From positions 1,079,279-1,143,278 of the forward strand of contig NW_006281101.1 of assembly GCF_000203795.2 (NCBI RefSeq): a DNA stretch of 64,000 bases, read 5' to 3'. This DNA comes from Batrachochytrium dendrobatidis JAM81. Its lineage: Eukaryota > Chytridiomycota > Chytridiomycetes > Rhizophydiales. Positions 25,493 to 35,832 of the stretch are shown piece after piece (position 1 is the first letter of the stretch; each line of letters begins with the position of its first letter). Made by a program: the position numbers and the translations under genes. Below the pieces are notes generated by a model, which worked only from the letters and a program-made list of their open reading frames with translations, had not been told where the DNA came from and did no database searches.

Positions 25493-25529
25493 ACGGTGCA
25501 AAGGGACTGCGTTGATCCCTTCGCACCGT
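25493..25529. other. Near-perfect 14-bp inverted repeat (hairpin)
   Basis: ACGGTGCAAAGGGA at 25493-25506 pairs with TCCCTTCGCACCGT at 25516-25529 across a 9-base loop, with one mismatch in 14. It is more GC-rich than its surroundings and lies about 250 bases upstream of the DOCK start codon. It could be an RNA hairpin, a binding site for a dimeric protein, or a relic. Confidence 0.6.
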
Positions 25530-25600
25530 TCTATACCCTCCAGCCTCACTTTATTAACGGTTGGGATATGAAGGGCTATGACTGCGGATACAACTAATTA

Positions 25601-25814
25601 CAGTCGAAAACAAAGGGACAAAAACAAAATATTTGTTTATATTGAACAGCCCAGTTTTGCATACTTGAAGCCATTTGATAGCATCAGACAAGCTGCTGTT
25701 GCAACCTTTTGGAACGTTTTTGGTTTGTAGCAATGCACAATTGTTTCCGGATAGCGTAGACTCTTGTGTAGGTTGGCATTCTTATTTAGTGCTTTATTTT
25801 ACATGAATACGGGG
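25601..25814. mobile_element. Inverted-repeat element, second internal type, decayed
   Basis: It starts TA-CAGTCG at 25599-25606 and ends near 25814 with ttattttacatgaatacgg, both resembling the family terminal repeat. The inside differs from the 540-bp type and carries ccttttggaacgtttttggt at about 25705, shared with copies near 30490, 43130 and 46390. Confidence 0.5.
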
Positions 25815-25829
25815 TGATCGAACATTCAG

Positions 25830-26415
25830 CAAATGCAGCGTCAATTCCGCTCTCCTAACACGAAGCAATGTTAATGATCCAGCTTTGACCTGGTTCGTGA
25901 CTAGGCGTTCAAAATATCTTCATCTTGAACATTTAATCCATTAATAGCCCAATTATTCCACAATGGCAACCGCAGAGGTGAGAATCAGACATTTCTGCAT
26001 GATAGAAAATATTCTAGATAATGTCTGCCCCTTGTGGCAGTTTGAACTTGCTTGTTGTATGCCATTGCATTCTACTTGTACACCACGGATTCTCCCATCA
26101 ATCCAAGCTGCCTGGATGTTGCATATCTTGGCAGCATCTGCTGCGTAACAAAACCACACCCTGGTTCATATTACTGTTTTGTCGAACATGAATTATCTAA
26201 TATGTCGATTTTATCTACATTTACTAGGACCTATTCAAGGGTACGATATATATCAATGCTGCTCCATTATTTCCTTGCATTTTGTCTTCATTTTCCACCA
26301 TGTAATGCACTTTGACTGGCCATGGAGCATATTCCGTGTTTTGATGCCATGCATCTTTTGGCTAGTGGATAGACAACGAAAAACATCCTGCGAAAAGCCA
26401 TTCAATCAACAAGTA
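25830..26415. other. Spacer upstream of the ankyrin gene; possible unplaced exons
   Basis: Open frames cross this stretch (for example one containing LYAIAFYLYTTDSPINPSC from about 26052), and an ATG at 25963 is followed by a good donor (gtgaga). I could not connect them in phase without meeting stops. They may be 5' exons of a separate small membrane protein gene or chance. Confidence 0.3.
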
Positions 26416-27196
26416 ATGGGTGGACTCGATAGCTTCATTTTGCATCTTCAACATTCGAGAGCCTTAATCTTGGACTATAATGACCATCGTCATGTTTACT
26501 TGATACATGTATGCTAACCTGACTCTTTAATAAATCATTCCAACGCCACACTTTAACAGCAATCAAGGCATCTGACTCTGACAAGGTTAGAGATATGCTG
26601 TTGAAAGAAAAGTCGCTCTCGTCCGAAAAGTATCGTGATCCGTCTGCACGCTTTGAAGCCGATGTCGAACTTGATGCATACAAATTTCTTGGTGCGTATC
26701 TAGGCTCACTCACTCCCCTCCAGTTTGCTATTTTACTTGGCCACGACTCAATTGCACGCGATATCATTGAACGGTCATTCAAGGATGATCTGGATGATAC
26801 ATTTGGTGTAAGTGTAGAATATGGACAAAGTGCTCGAGTAGATTTAAACTTGATATCAACTATTGACATTTTTGATTATGCAATCTTGACCGGATATGAC
26901 AAATACAGGGTGGAAATACTGCACTACATCTCGGTAAATTAGTCTAAATCTTGAGGGATCTGTATACTGGCACAATATGACAGTGTTGTGACTTTGAAGC
27001 CTATACCAGTTGGGTGTGTACATGCATATTTACTAACCTTGCATACTTGTAAACTACGTCAGCAACGTTTCTCGGAGCCAAGGAAATAGTAAAGCTTTTA
27101 TTGGAGCGGGGAGCTAATCGCACTATCAAAAACTCAAAGGGATTTGCTCCCGTAGATGTACTGGACGACGCTGACATGAGAAAACTGTTTGAATGA
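26416..27196 (+). CDS. Small ankyrin-repeat protein
   Basis: Exons 26416-26508, 26568-26807, 26909-26933 and 27063-27196 join to 163 residues, starting MGGLDSFILHLQHSR. The third exon is only 25 bases. It supplies GGNTALHL and fuses with the last exon to give a consensus ankyrin repeat, GNTALHLATFLGAKEIVK, followed by LLLERGANRTIKNSKGFAP. A less regular repeat precedes it (TPLQFAILLGHDSIARDII). The protein ends DDADMRKLFE. Ankyrin repeats bind other proteins; no catalytic domain is present and the partner is unknown. Phase agreement of the micro-exon with both neighbours is strong support; the start and the exon 2 acceptor (26568 rather than 26560) are less certain. Confidence 0.7.
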
Positions 27197-27799
27197 ATCT
27201 GCATTATGTCCTATTCTTTAATTAACAGGGAGCCCAACAAATCCCATTTATCCTTGAATTTTAAACAGGATTAAACTTTTTTACAAAAAGCCATTCGAGT
27301 AACTCAGTCTATATGCTTGACTTTGTAAGCCATCTCGAGTATTGGGCTTTGTGTTGATACAATATAAGATAAACTCTGAAATGACGACGCACATATCTGA
27401 TACCTGAACAAACACATGATTGAACTTGCAAAATATCTTCAGCGCAGTCAGCAACTGTTCGGGATGTTTACATTCCATATCTATTGGGGTAATTTATTGC
27501 GCTAGCCAAGTAACAAACCTAAAGAATGCTTGAATCCATTAATACAAAATATTTCTGTTGCTAATTGCTCATCTGGATAAATCAAGAAACGTGGCAGCTT
27601 GGGGTCAAAGAATACAATAATTGTAGATAAAAATTGAGCAGGGCCAGGACAAGTCAATGCATGGGTTTTAAAGCAGTAATGAAATGGTGTATAAAAGCAA
27701 TGAAACCTTTATGGATCTCAAGTAACGGTATTATAATAAAGGTAAACAGCACAAGGATGGCAAAAAGGAGTCGATATTGAATATAAACAAAAATCTTGT
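27197..27799. other. Spacer between the ankyrin and bZIP genes
   Basis: The two genes converge here. A 65-codon open frame on the minus strand (27478-27281) has no recognisable domain and no supporting exon, so I do not call it. I see no repeat or RNA. Confidence 0.4.
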
Positions 27800-29205
27800 C
27801 TAGTGATGCTGAAAATCAGGGGCAGACATTGGGTTAGGTTTTGATGCATTCCCGTCAGAGTTGGAAGCTGTCTCTGCTTGAGCGGTGGCATGGTCTATTG
27901 CATTTTGCATAAGCTGGCGAATCTGTTCAGTTAAAGCAGCATTATGGCTCAGTAGGTCTGCTTCTCGTGCGTGAAAAGTTTTCTCAAGAACAGTGACCTT
28001 GATACGTAACTCTGCATTGGCCTTTTCCAATACTGCTATTTCCGCCTCGAGAGTACTCATGCGATCGGCTTTCCTTTCTCGACATCGACGCGCAGCTTCT
28101 AATAAATGTAATTAAAAAATGATTAAAAATTTGACAGCACTTTACTGGTGGATTTGAATATGCAAGTAATGATTAATGGAATATCATTCAGACCGCATTC
28201 ATCCTTTTGTTCTGAACCAATACAATAAATCCAAAGCAAAGTATTGTAGGATTGAGTCATTCAGTCTGACGTGAATTGGACGTGAATCCCACTCATTCAA
28301 TCTACAAACACTAGAAGATACATTCTAGTCTGACATAAAAACCACTGCTCAAGACAGGTAGATAACACCAGGATATTTGAGCGTATACAGTAAATAATGT
28401 AACCAAGTCAAATCTCACCAGCATTCATTCTGCGCTTATGAGCCAATCTATCTTCGGCTTTAGTCAGTGTAGCTTTGACAGTATTGGGTGATGTACCATT
28501 CGAGTCATAAGCAGATGGTATTACAGATGACAAAGGGCGTTTCAGCTGCTCAGATTGCTGATACGATGGCTGCGTGCGCTCTTGGTGCTGTTTCAAGTCG
28601 TGCAGGTCTACAAATGAGTCTTGAATCTGCTGTTGCTTTGGTCGTTGATGAGAAGAGTGCTGGTATGGATGATAACCATGAGATGAGGGATTAAAATTTA
28701 ATGGCTGAGAAGGCATTGGTTGTGCAATGCTATGCGATTCAAATGACAGTGCGTGTTGGTCTTTCAAGTTCTTCAAGTCCTGCATACCACTATTACCATT
28801 TCCAGCATACAAATGCAAAAGTGACTGCTGTGAGGTGTTTTGTTCCGAGGCGTGTTGAACATGCAGAACGTGTCCATCTGTATCACAATCCAGCTTTGGT
28901 TCACTACGTGATGATACACACAACGACAATGGTGGAGAATATGGACGGTCATATGAGTGATGGTGGGATGGAGCGGGGCGTGTAGATTGATTATGGTATT
29001 GATGTTGCTGCTGAAAAGGATATCCCTGATGCTGATTCATGACCTGTGTGCAATTCTGAAGCTGTCCATAAAGAGCCTGATGTGATTGTTGCGATGTCGA
29101 ATGCTGGAATGGTGGATAAGTCGGTGACCGGGGCTTGGATGGATTTTGAGCCTGCAGCTCCTGTACAAATGCAGCGAGCGACTGCTCTTTTTTCTGAGTA
29201 GCCAT
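27800..29205 (-). CDS. bZIP transcription factor, Gcn4/ATF4-like basic region
   Basis: Exons 29205-28419 and 28098-27800 join to 361 residues. The first ATG is at 29205; the frame also contains a TTG two codons earlier. Exon 1 encodes a Gln-, His- and Ser-rich activation-type region and ends HKRRMNA. Exon 2 continues EAARRCRERKADRMSTLEAE, so the DNA-contacting basic region (N-x-x-A-A-x-x-C/S-R) is assembled across the intron. The leucine zipper follows (LEAEIAVLEKANAELRIKV, then a second register LEKTFHAREADLLSHNAAL). Cys replaces Ser in the NxxAAxx(C/S)R motif, a common variant. A short ORF upstream in the leader (see 29414-29461) may regulate its translation. Assignment to amino-acid control is inference. 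Confidence 0.85.
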
Positions 29206-29413
29206 GTCCAAGTTGACCCAATAGAGTAAAAACGGACCGGCTATGAAAGACTAATGATGGTGCTGTGGAAACCCAGCAAAAAGGTTGGCCTTGAGTTTTT
29301 TATTGACAAGATCAGTAATCGGATAAAATAAAAATGGACTTAATTAAAGAACTAAAAATATGGTAAGAGCCAGGACGTAGCGGAGCTAGTGGTGAATCTA
29401 GAGCTGCTTGAGT

Positions 29414-29461
29414 TCAAATAACAAAAATGATGGAAAATGAGTAATGAGTAATCATGAGCAT
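29414..29461 (-). promoter_or_regulatory. Upstream ORF of 15 codons in the bZIP leader
   Basis: On the minus strand the only ATGs within 250 bases upstream of the bZIP start are ATG-CTC-ATG at 29461-29453, opening a 15-codon frame that stops with TGA at 29416-29414. This lies 208 bases before the main ATG. Gcn4, ATF4 and cpc-1 are known to be controlled by upstream ORFs. The transcription start is unknown, so its presence in the mRNA is an assumption. Confidence 0.4.
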
Positions 29462-31026
29462 TCTATTTTCAAGACCCGACAGAAAAAGGGTGCACTTGAT
29501 GAGCTTGTAACATACACTAAAATTGTAGACTGAGGGAAAGGTGAATTCAAAAGCAGCGCTATATTCAAGCCCTCACACAAAGGCCGCACTTTAACCAATA
29601 TAAACTGGAATTTCATTCAAAAGCAGTCAAGCGATGACCCTATCTCGAGTAAAAAAGACAACTCATTATGACATTTTTTTGTGCTTCGGCAGTAGTAAGT
29701 AAACAGTTGGAAATGTTGCCGAAACAAATGCTTGGCGATAATAGGACGAGCGATAAATGCTTGGTTATTTCTCGGCTACACTGATGGCTGTTCATTCTTG
29801 ATGCTTTACATGGTTGTCCACTCGACTGTTTGCAGAGCAGACTATCTGCTACAGCTGCAGTACTATTGCTTCAAGAGCATGTAGCTAGCTATAATATGCT
29901 CAATGTTTAAACCCCAACTAGATGCTGCCGCGGCATCACTTCAATGGATGTGTGCCTCTTGACTCTAGGGCATAGCTGATAGTTTCTCCATTGATATGCA
30001 TTTGATTGGATAAAGCAATCTGGCAAGGGAATAACAACTACTTCAATTCCCTTCAGCCAAAACCATACGCCAGGTAATAGTACAAAATACCGAGCGGATA
30101 TAAACTACAGCTCATACAGCATTGCGGCTAATATATCACTCGACAGAAAAAAAAAATTCAAAACCTGGTATGCAATGCTGTATCTGTGGTGACCAACTTC
30201 AACCCATACAACATTCAAAAATCTAGTCGCTGGAATTGGAAATACGCATCTGGTGATTGTTTGCATGATTTGCAGCGCTTTATTGATCAGCCTCAAGCTT
30301 TATAAATATTGTTGTCATGATGATGTTTGACGCAATTTGAATCATTATGCAAGCACACTGATTCTTGATAAAAATATCCCTCAGTATACTATCATGTTCA
30401 TGAAAAACATGATGTCATTTAGCCGTGCAAACAGTTGTGTGATTGGTTGGGAAATGAGTCAGAACTACTCAACATCATCAAACAAGCAGCTGTTACAGCC
30501 TTTTGGAAACAAGAGCTTTCGGTTTGTAAAATTGCACGATTGGTTTAGACTAGCATAGAGTGTATATATGGAATGCTGAAGATCTTGTCGGAACAAGTCC
30601 AACATCAAGCTTAGTAAACAGCCGTTGCTGGATCAAATGAGTGGCATTGTCCTGTATCAAATCGAAGAAAACAGCGAGTTGAACAAACTGATCGTGCTGA
30701 CAAATCAGATTATCGCCGCGATACAGGAGAAATAAGCGAAAATGTCAACTCCTTCAAATCATCAAGCAATCTACCAATACTTGCAAAACAACATCACCAA
30801 AAGTGATGATTGCTGACAATTTCTCACCCATATCCATTCTCATTCCCTCTGGTGCTAGCTGTGATTGGAGTATCATTGACAAGATATGAATCAGCTCTCA
30901 TACTACGAATCGTGATAAATCTAGTATCATGAAACTTGCTTCCTTCAATATGATGTTTTCACATGATAGAGTAGTCTATAAATAACAATACAAACATAGA
31001 ATTTTTGATACATAATGACACTTGAT
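29462..31026. other. Long intergenic region with repeat sequence
   Basis: About 1.5 kb without a convincing gene. At about 30475-30570 lies a copy of the second repeat type (ccttttggaaacaagagctt, then cggtttgtaaaattgcacga). A further match near 30700-30740 (cagattatcgccgcgataca) is shared with 46560-46600. The 73-codon frame at 30337 lies inside this repeat and is not called. Confidence 0.5.
30430..30745. repeat. Dispersed repeat, second type
   Basis: It shares two separated blocks with 46376-46600, and the first block with 43116-43210 and 25682-25770. Boundaries are uncertain and terminal inverted repeats were not identified for this copy. Confidence 0.5.
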
Positions 31027-33113
31027 TTATTTTTTGGATCGGCCAGAGTGGAAGTGACCCAATCCAAGTCTAGACAACAGACGTTGTGTCAATGACGGAT
31101 CTTCTTCAGTAGTCGATGGTGCAGTCTCCGCTCTTTCAACTGACACGATCTTTTCATTTGACCCCAGTGCAGTTTCTGTGACTGGCGAACCAATATCCAC
31201 AGTTTTTTCAGCATATGAAAATGAATCAACCGCAGGCAGTTCTTGACGAGGTAATTCGGCAGGAGCTACTACACCTTCCTTGGGAACAACCTTGAACGTG
31301 TCTGTAACTGTAAACCCATGCTTACCAATAGTGTCAAGGTATTTAGGACTTGGGTTCCTGTTTTTTTTACGAACCTCGTCCACCTCCGATTGATATCTAT
31401 GTTGCCGTTCAAAAAACTCTAGTCTGGGAATCAGATGGGCATTTCGAATATCAGCTGCGCGAGATTTTGGATACGATTGCAAACTCTGACGCATTTTTAT
31501 CAACTGCTTATAAATGCCGACTTCCTTGAGCGTTAGCTTATGTTTTTCTCTGCCACTCATCTCTGTGCGCTCCGTGAGTTTAAACACACTCATCTCCTTG
31601 CCGGTAACTGGGTCAACTAGTTTGATAGTGTCGCGTCTGTATTTGGCTCCCTCAACCTTATGCAGCTGCTGAAGAACCTTGTCACCAAACACTTTGGCGG
31701 ATCCATACACAAGATCGTTAGGGTTATTCACTAGCTCTATAATGGCTTTTGGTGCACGATCACTGCCAGGTGAATTGTAACCATTGCGAACAATGCGCAT
31801 ATAGCCGCCATGAATGTTACGATATCGCTCAGTAAGCACCTGCATCAATTTTGGAACAACAATTTCTTGTGACTGATTTATGAACAGACCGGTAACGCAA
31901 AATTGGCCAGATTGACATGTCCGTATCACCGCGAAGCAGCAGATTCACCAATCAATTGTTTTCAAAAATATTAATATTCAAACAGTCAAATACGATTAAT
32001 AACTGAAAATACGCAGGCTAAACATAGATATTTACAACTTTGATGGTCGATACAGTTACAGTCGTATTCACGCAAAATGAAACACAAGAGTATCATGGAA
32101 TGATGATTTTCATCAAATTTACTGGCCATTGTTTCTGAATTTCTTGGCAAAATTCACTGGTCTTCCTCATGCTTATTTTTATATAAGCAGTTGAACGAGT
32201 GCTCACATTACAGTTCTAGTAAATCCCACTCTTCTTTGGTGCAAACCAACATTGAGTGATTAGCGTAGAAACAACAGTTGCATTCTCGAGATATTCTCTT
32301 GAATTAGAGAGCAAACGTATGTATGAGATTAAGACACAAAAGTTTATGAAAAGCTGTATTGACAGCAATCAAACCCAGTATCTGAATTACAATGAATCTA
32401 ATGGTCGTAGATTGTATGGCTATGTCAAATGAGGATCATCTCGGCTCAAAACTATAACGAGTATCGTATGATGGATGCTGTGTTTTGAAGAAATGGTGCA
32501 ATCAATTTCTAGTAGAAAAGCTTATTGGGTATTCAACCATTGCATGTTTCAGTGGTAGATAAATACAAGTGATCCATTTTTACGTGAATATGACTGTAGT
32601 AGCATAAACACTCGACTCAACAACAACCATAGAGTGATCTGCGCAAAAATCTATGTTGATAGCAACTTACCCGAAGAGAGTCTCTAGCAAACTGCCAGTC
32701 CTCGCTGGTTCCTCTTTTTGCTCTGTTGATCAACTTTACAATTAAAACAGACCAGCCGGCAATTTGATCAGATCATGACAACATGCATCAAGAAACAGCG
32801 ATGAATACGTTAGTATCATTATCCACATTAGCCAGCACTACATTCCCACTCTCTCGAATACAACGCTTTCGTATATTCAATAGTTTTATCTTGGTTGCCT
32901 CCATATACTCCAATCCCGTCTGGCTTGGCTTTATAAAGAAAAGAAAAATCACTCAACTGCCTCGAGTTCGTGCTTGACAAATGTAGCCTTTGCAACAGTG
33001 GTAGTGATCCGTTCATGATGAATGAGCTCAGTCATCATGTTACGCAACAAGTCCTTACGATGCTCTGGAGTGCGTCCAAGCTTCTTCTTCCAAAACCGAA
33101 CACCATGCTTCAT
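31027..33113 (-). CDS. Mitochondrial large-subunit ribosomal protein bL17 (Mrpl8 type)
   Basis: Exons 33113-32958, 32733-32671 and 31872-31027 join to 354 residues. The N-terminal exon gives the L17 start [20 protein letters not shown] and [10 protein letters not shown]. The 21-codon middle exon gives [20 protein letters not shown], and the third begins [10 protein letters not shown] and continues [20 protein letters not shown]. Lengths between conserved blocks match bacterial L17 exactly around the first intron. The about 220-residue C-terminal extension is usual for fungal mitochondrial versions. The long open frame from 31929 starts at a GTG preceded by a stop; it is intron read-through, not the real N-terminus. 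The second intron (31873-32670, 798 bp) is unusually long because it holds a transposable element. Confidence 0.88.
32059..32596. mobile_element. Full-length inverted-repeat element (MITE-like) inside the bL17 intron
   Basis: The left end CAGTCGTATTCACGCAAAAT and right end (inverted) CAGTCATATTCACGTAAAAA are nearly identical inverted repeats. TA flanks the element on both sides (32057-32058 and 32597-32598), the target duplication of Tc1/mariner-type elements. At 538 bp it has no coding capacity. The internal bases match the copy at 63077-63621 along most of their length. Confidence 0.8.
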
Positions 33114-33385
33114 AATTCACGATTTAGCAGCAGGTTTTGGTTTGATGTTCAAGTTCAAAGTCGGTAGAATTGCGCTAATGACAAATTTTTGTCAGCACCC
33201 ATAATTCCACTTTCATTCTATATCTAATCTTCATTGACAGTCCATGCTGTGTCTAGTATAGTCATTGAACATCACAATCAGTCAGGACAGACTCTTGTAA
33301 AACAGTCAAAACGGATCTAACAATGTACAAATAGGCGTAGACTAGAACTAGTTTATTCATAGTTCAGCAGTTGGTACAACTCCAA

Positions 33386-35606
33386 TCATGCTGGAAACTG
33401 AGGAGTTGATAAACCATCCAAATACACTGCAGGTCCATTCGACTTGATATCAACAAAATTAGCAAGCTCTAAAGGAAAAAGCTGCTTGTGTTGTGATACA
33501 GAATCGAGAACTTGTTGCACAGAAATCGAAGATCCACGACCAACAACCTGAGTCGAATCTGTCGATAAATGATCTTCTTCTCCTAGCTGTAAAAGCTGAT
33601 GTATTTCCTGACGTGAGATCCACGGTACAGACCGGATGTCTGCATCTTTGACAGAGTTACAGTCATGCCGCTTGCAATTTGATTTATAATGAAATCCTTC
33701 CAATTCACCACCTGTATCAAGCAATGATTCAGATGTAGACTGAAACTCAGACGAGGAGTGACCTGCAAACGACTGCGTATCTGTAAAAGCTTGTGTATGA
33801 TTATGCAATAACCCTAAAATTGCTGGGAAAATAACCTTGGAGATACCACTGCCCCATAAAAACTGAAGATGCTCGTATTCTATTTTATACCAGTTATTAA
33901 TAACACATGGCTGTGAGAAATACAATTGATTCAAAGTGATACCTTCAATTTTAAGAATATACGAGGGCATTGGAGTATTTTTTAAAATATAGTCCATGTC
34001 CGGAAGCGTGTCCTTTCCTCCATATATGATGGCGATAGGAGTCTGGATCTGCGACGTGGGAAATCGTGGTATATGATAACCCTCGACACCATTGGGCATC
34101 ATTGGTGGAAGATCATCATACATCTGAAATCTCCCAGTTTTCATAATCTGAAACCAGTGCACAACAATTTTGACAGACGAATAAGAATAGAGATGTCTAT
34201 ACACAATATGCTTTGCATCCATATAATTTGCCTTCCAACCAAACAAAAAGCGACAGGCCATATCGATGATTGAGGAAAATGTTTCTGGAGAGAGAATGCT
34301 TTGCCAAAGCAATGCAGATGAGAGTAGCACTCTGTGTCCAAATAGCAGGTAAATAAACTCTGGAGATACGTGAACAAGCGAATCAATTGTTTTGTTTTCT
34401 AGTCCTAAATAGGTTTACATTGTAAAAACAGTCAGGGCCATACATTTAGTTTCTACTTACCTTATAGTGACAATAAAAACCATGCATTGACAGCCATGCT
34501 GCTTTTATCAAAAATCAATTCTTGAAGCGTAATCCTTACCGTGCGGTTTTGTGGCAGGAGCAAGAGCAATGAATAGATTAATTTGGCTATTTAGCTTTGT
34601 ACTAAGTGACAATGCAGCAAATCCCTGCGCCGTGCCCTGAGAGAATCCAATATATGTAAGTGATGATACGCCAGTAACCTGGAGAATATACTCAATCGAG
34701 TCAGGTAAATCGCAAAGAGCTAGCTGATCCATAGAAAAATCCCAAAACCTTTCTCCGTTTGGTTTAAAACTGGTATGCTTGCAGGAATATTTGTTGCCGC
34801 GTGTATTTCCCAGCCATACATCGTACCCAGCCTCTGCAAGTGTGATAGCCAGCGAGGAGGTTGGATCTGGAGAGCATACCCATACTTCGGAACACATTAG
34901 AAATCCGTGCCATAACAGAACAACGGGTTTTGTAGGAAAGTGTGATACATTGGCCAAGCCACGCTCTTCTGGTTGACTGGCATCTGTAGTGCTCCAACTA
35001 GTAGCGGTAGTACTGTTTGCAGCAGTACCGTTAGCGCTCTTTGATTCTGATAAAGGCCGATCGCCAGACATTTGAGCTGATCTAGGAATGTTATTTGCAC
35101 GAGATCCAGGGATACGATGCAAGTTCAAAATATAACCATCCTTGGTAGTAACATAATGAGACTGAAATGGCAGTTTCCTATGCATTCAATGATAGTATTC
35201 AAATTTATATAAGCTATATGCATCATGATAAGCCATGTTTAATATTCCAGCAATTGAAACCAACAAGGCATGACATTTTTCAAGACAAAAAACTCCAGTT
35301 CAATTAAACTCTTGTTCAGATTAAGTTGATGCTATACCAGTGGGTTACTAACGCCTCTGTAGTGTCCAATGTCATGAATTGACGCTCTGCATGAATATCA
35401 GTTTCTGGCCGGTCAATTAAAACATCCTCAGCCGCATGTCGAGTAAGCTTGCATCGTATGTATTCTGCCAGCCAGTGCAAGGGAAGGACAGAAAAGATGA
35501 AACGCAAAATATGCTCAATGACCAGGATAGAAAAGGCAAAAAACAAACGCAAGTAATCGACTATACTCATGCGTCCGAGCACAGGAATATAAAACATTCG
35601 TCCCAT
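33386..35606 (-). CDS. Lipase of the acid lipase/Tgl1 steryl ester hydrolase family
   Basis: Exons 35606-35338, 35177-34540, 34398-33943 and 33879-33386 join to 618 residues. The N-terminus has a hydrophobic hairpin (YLRLFFAFSILVIEHILRFI), as in yeast Tgl1/Yeh enzymes that sit on lipid droplets or membranes. The alpha/beta-hydrolase core follows: FQSHYVTTKDGYILNLHRIP, oxyanion region LLWHGFLMCSEVW, nucleophile elbow YIGFSQGTAQG, acid residue in IYGGKDTLPD and catalytic His in YEHLQFLWGSG. The His motif is completed only after splicing the last intron. Likely reaction: hydrolysis of steryl esters or triacylglycerols. It is divergent from the P-type ATPase gene, with about 225 bp between starts. 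The C-terminal 120 residues are polar and not conserved. Confidence 0.9.
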
Positions 35607-35832
35607 TGTAGTTATAGTTGGTAATTACTGCAATCAAGCATTACAAGATAACAAGCACACCCTCAGGAGTGGCTTTGTTATCTCGTTCAACCGCACCAAC
35701 ATTTTAGCCAGTTGAACAAGCAATTCTAGCTTATTTCTCCGAACTGCGTACACTCGAGTTTATTGCCGCATATTCATCTTATAATCACGCATTGACTCGT
35801 TTTTAGTGGTTTCATCGTATCTGCATTTGGAA

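Noticed and set aside
27281..27478. 65-codon minus-strand frame
   Set aside because: It has no domain, no splice partner and no repeat, and is of a length expected by chance in this composition.
31873..31929. Long open frame start of bL17 at 31929
   Set aside because: It begins at GTG just after a stop codon and covers intron sequence. The real N-terminus was found in two upstream exons at 32671-33113.
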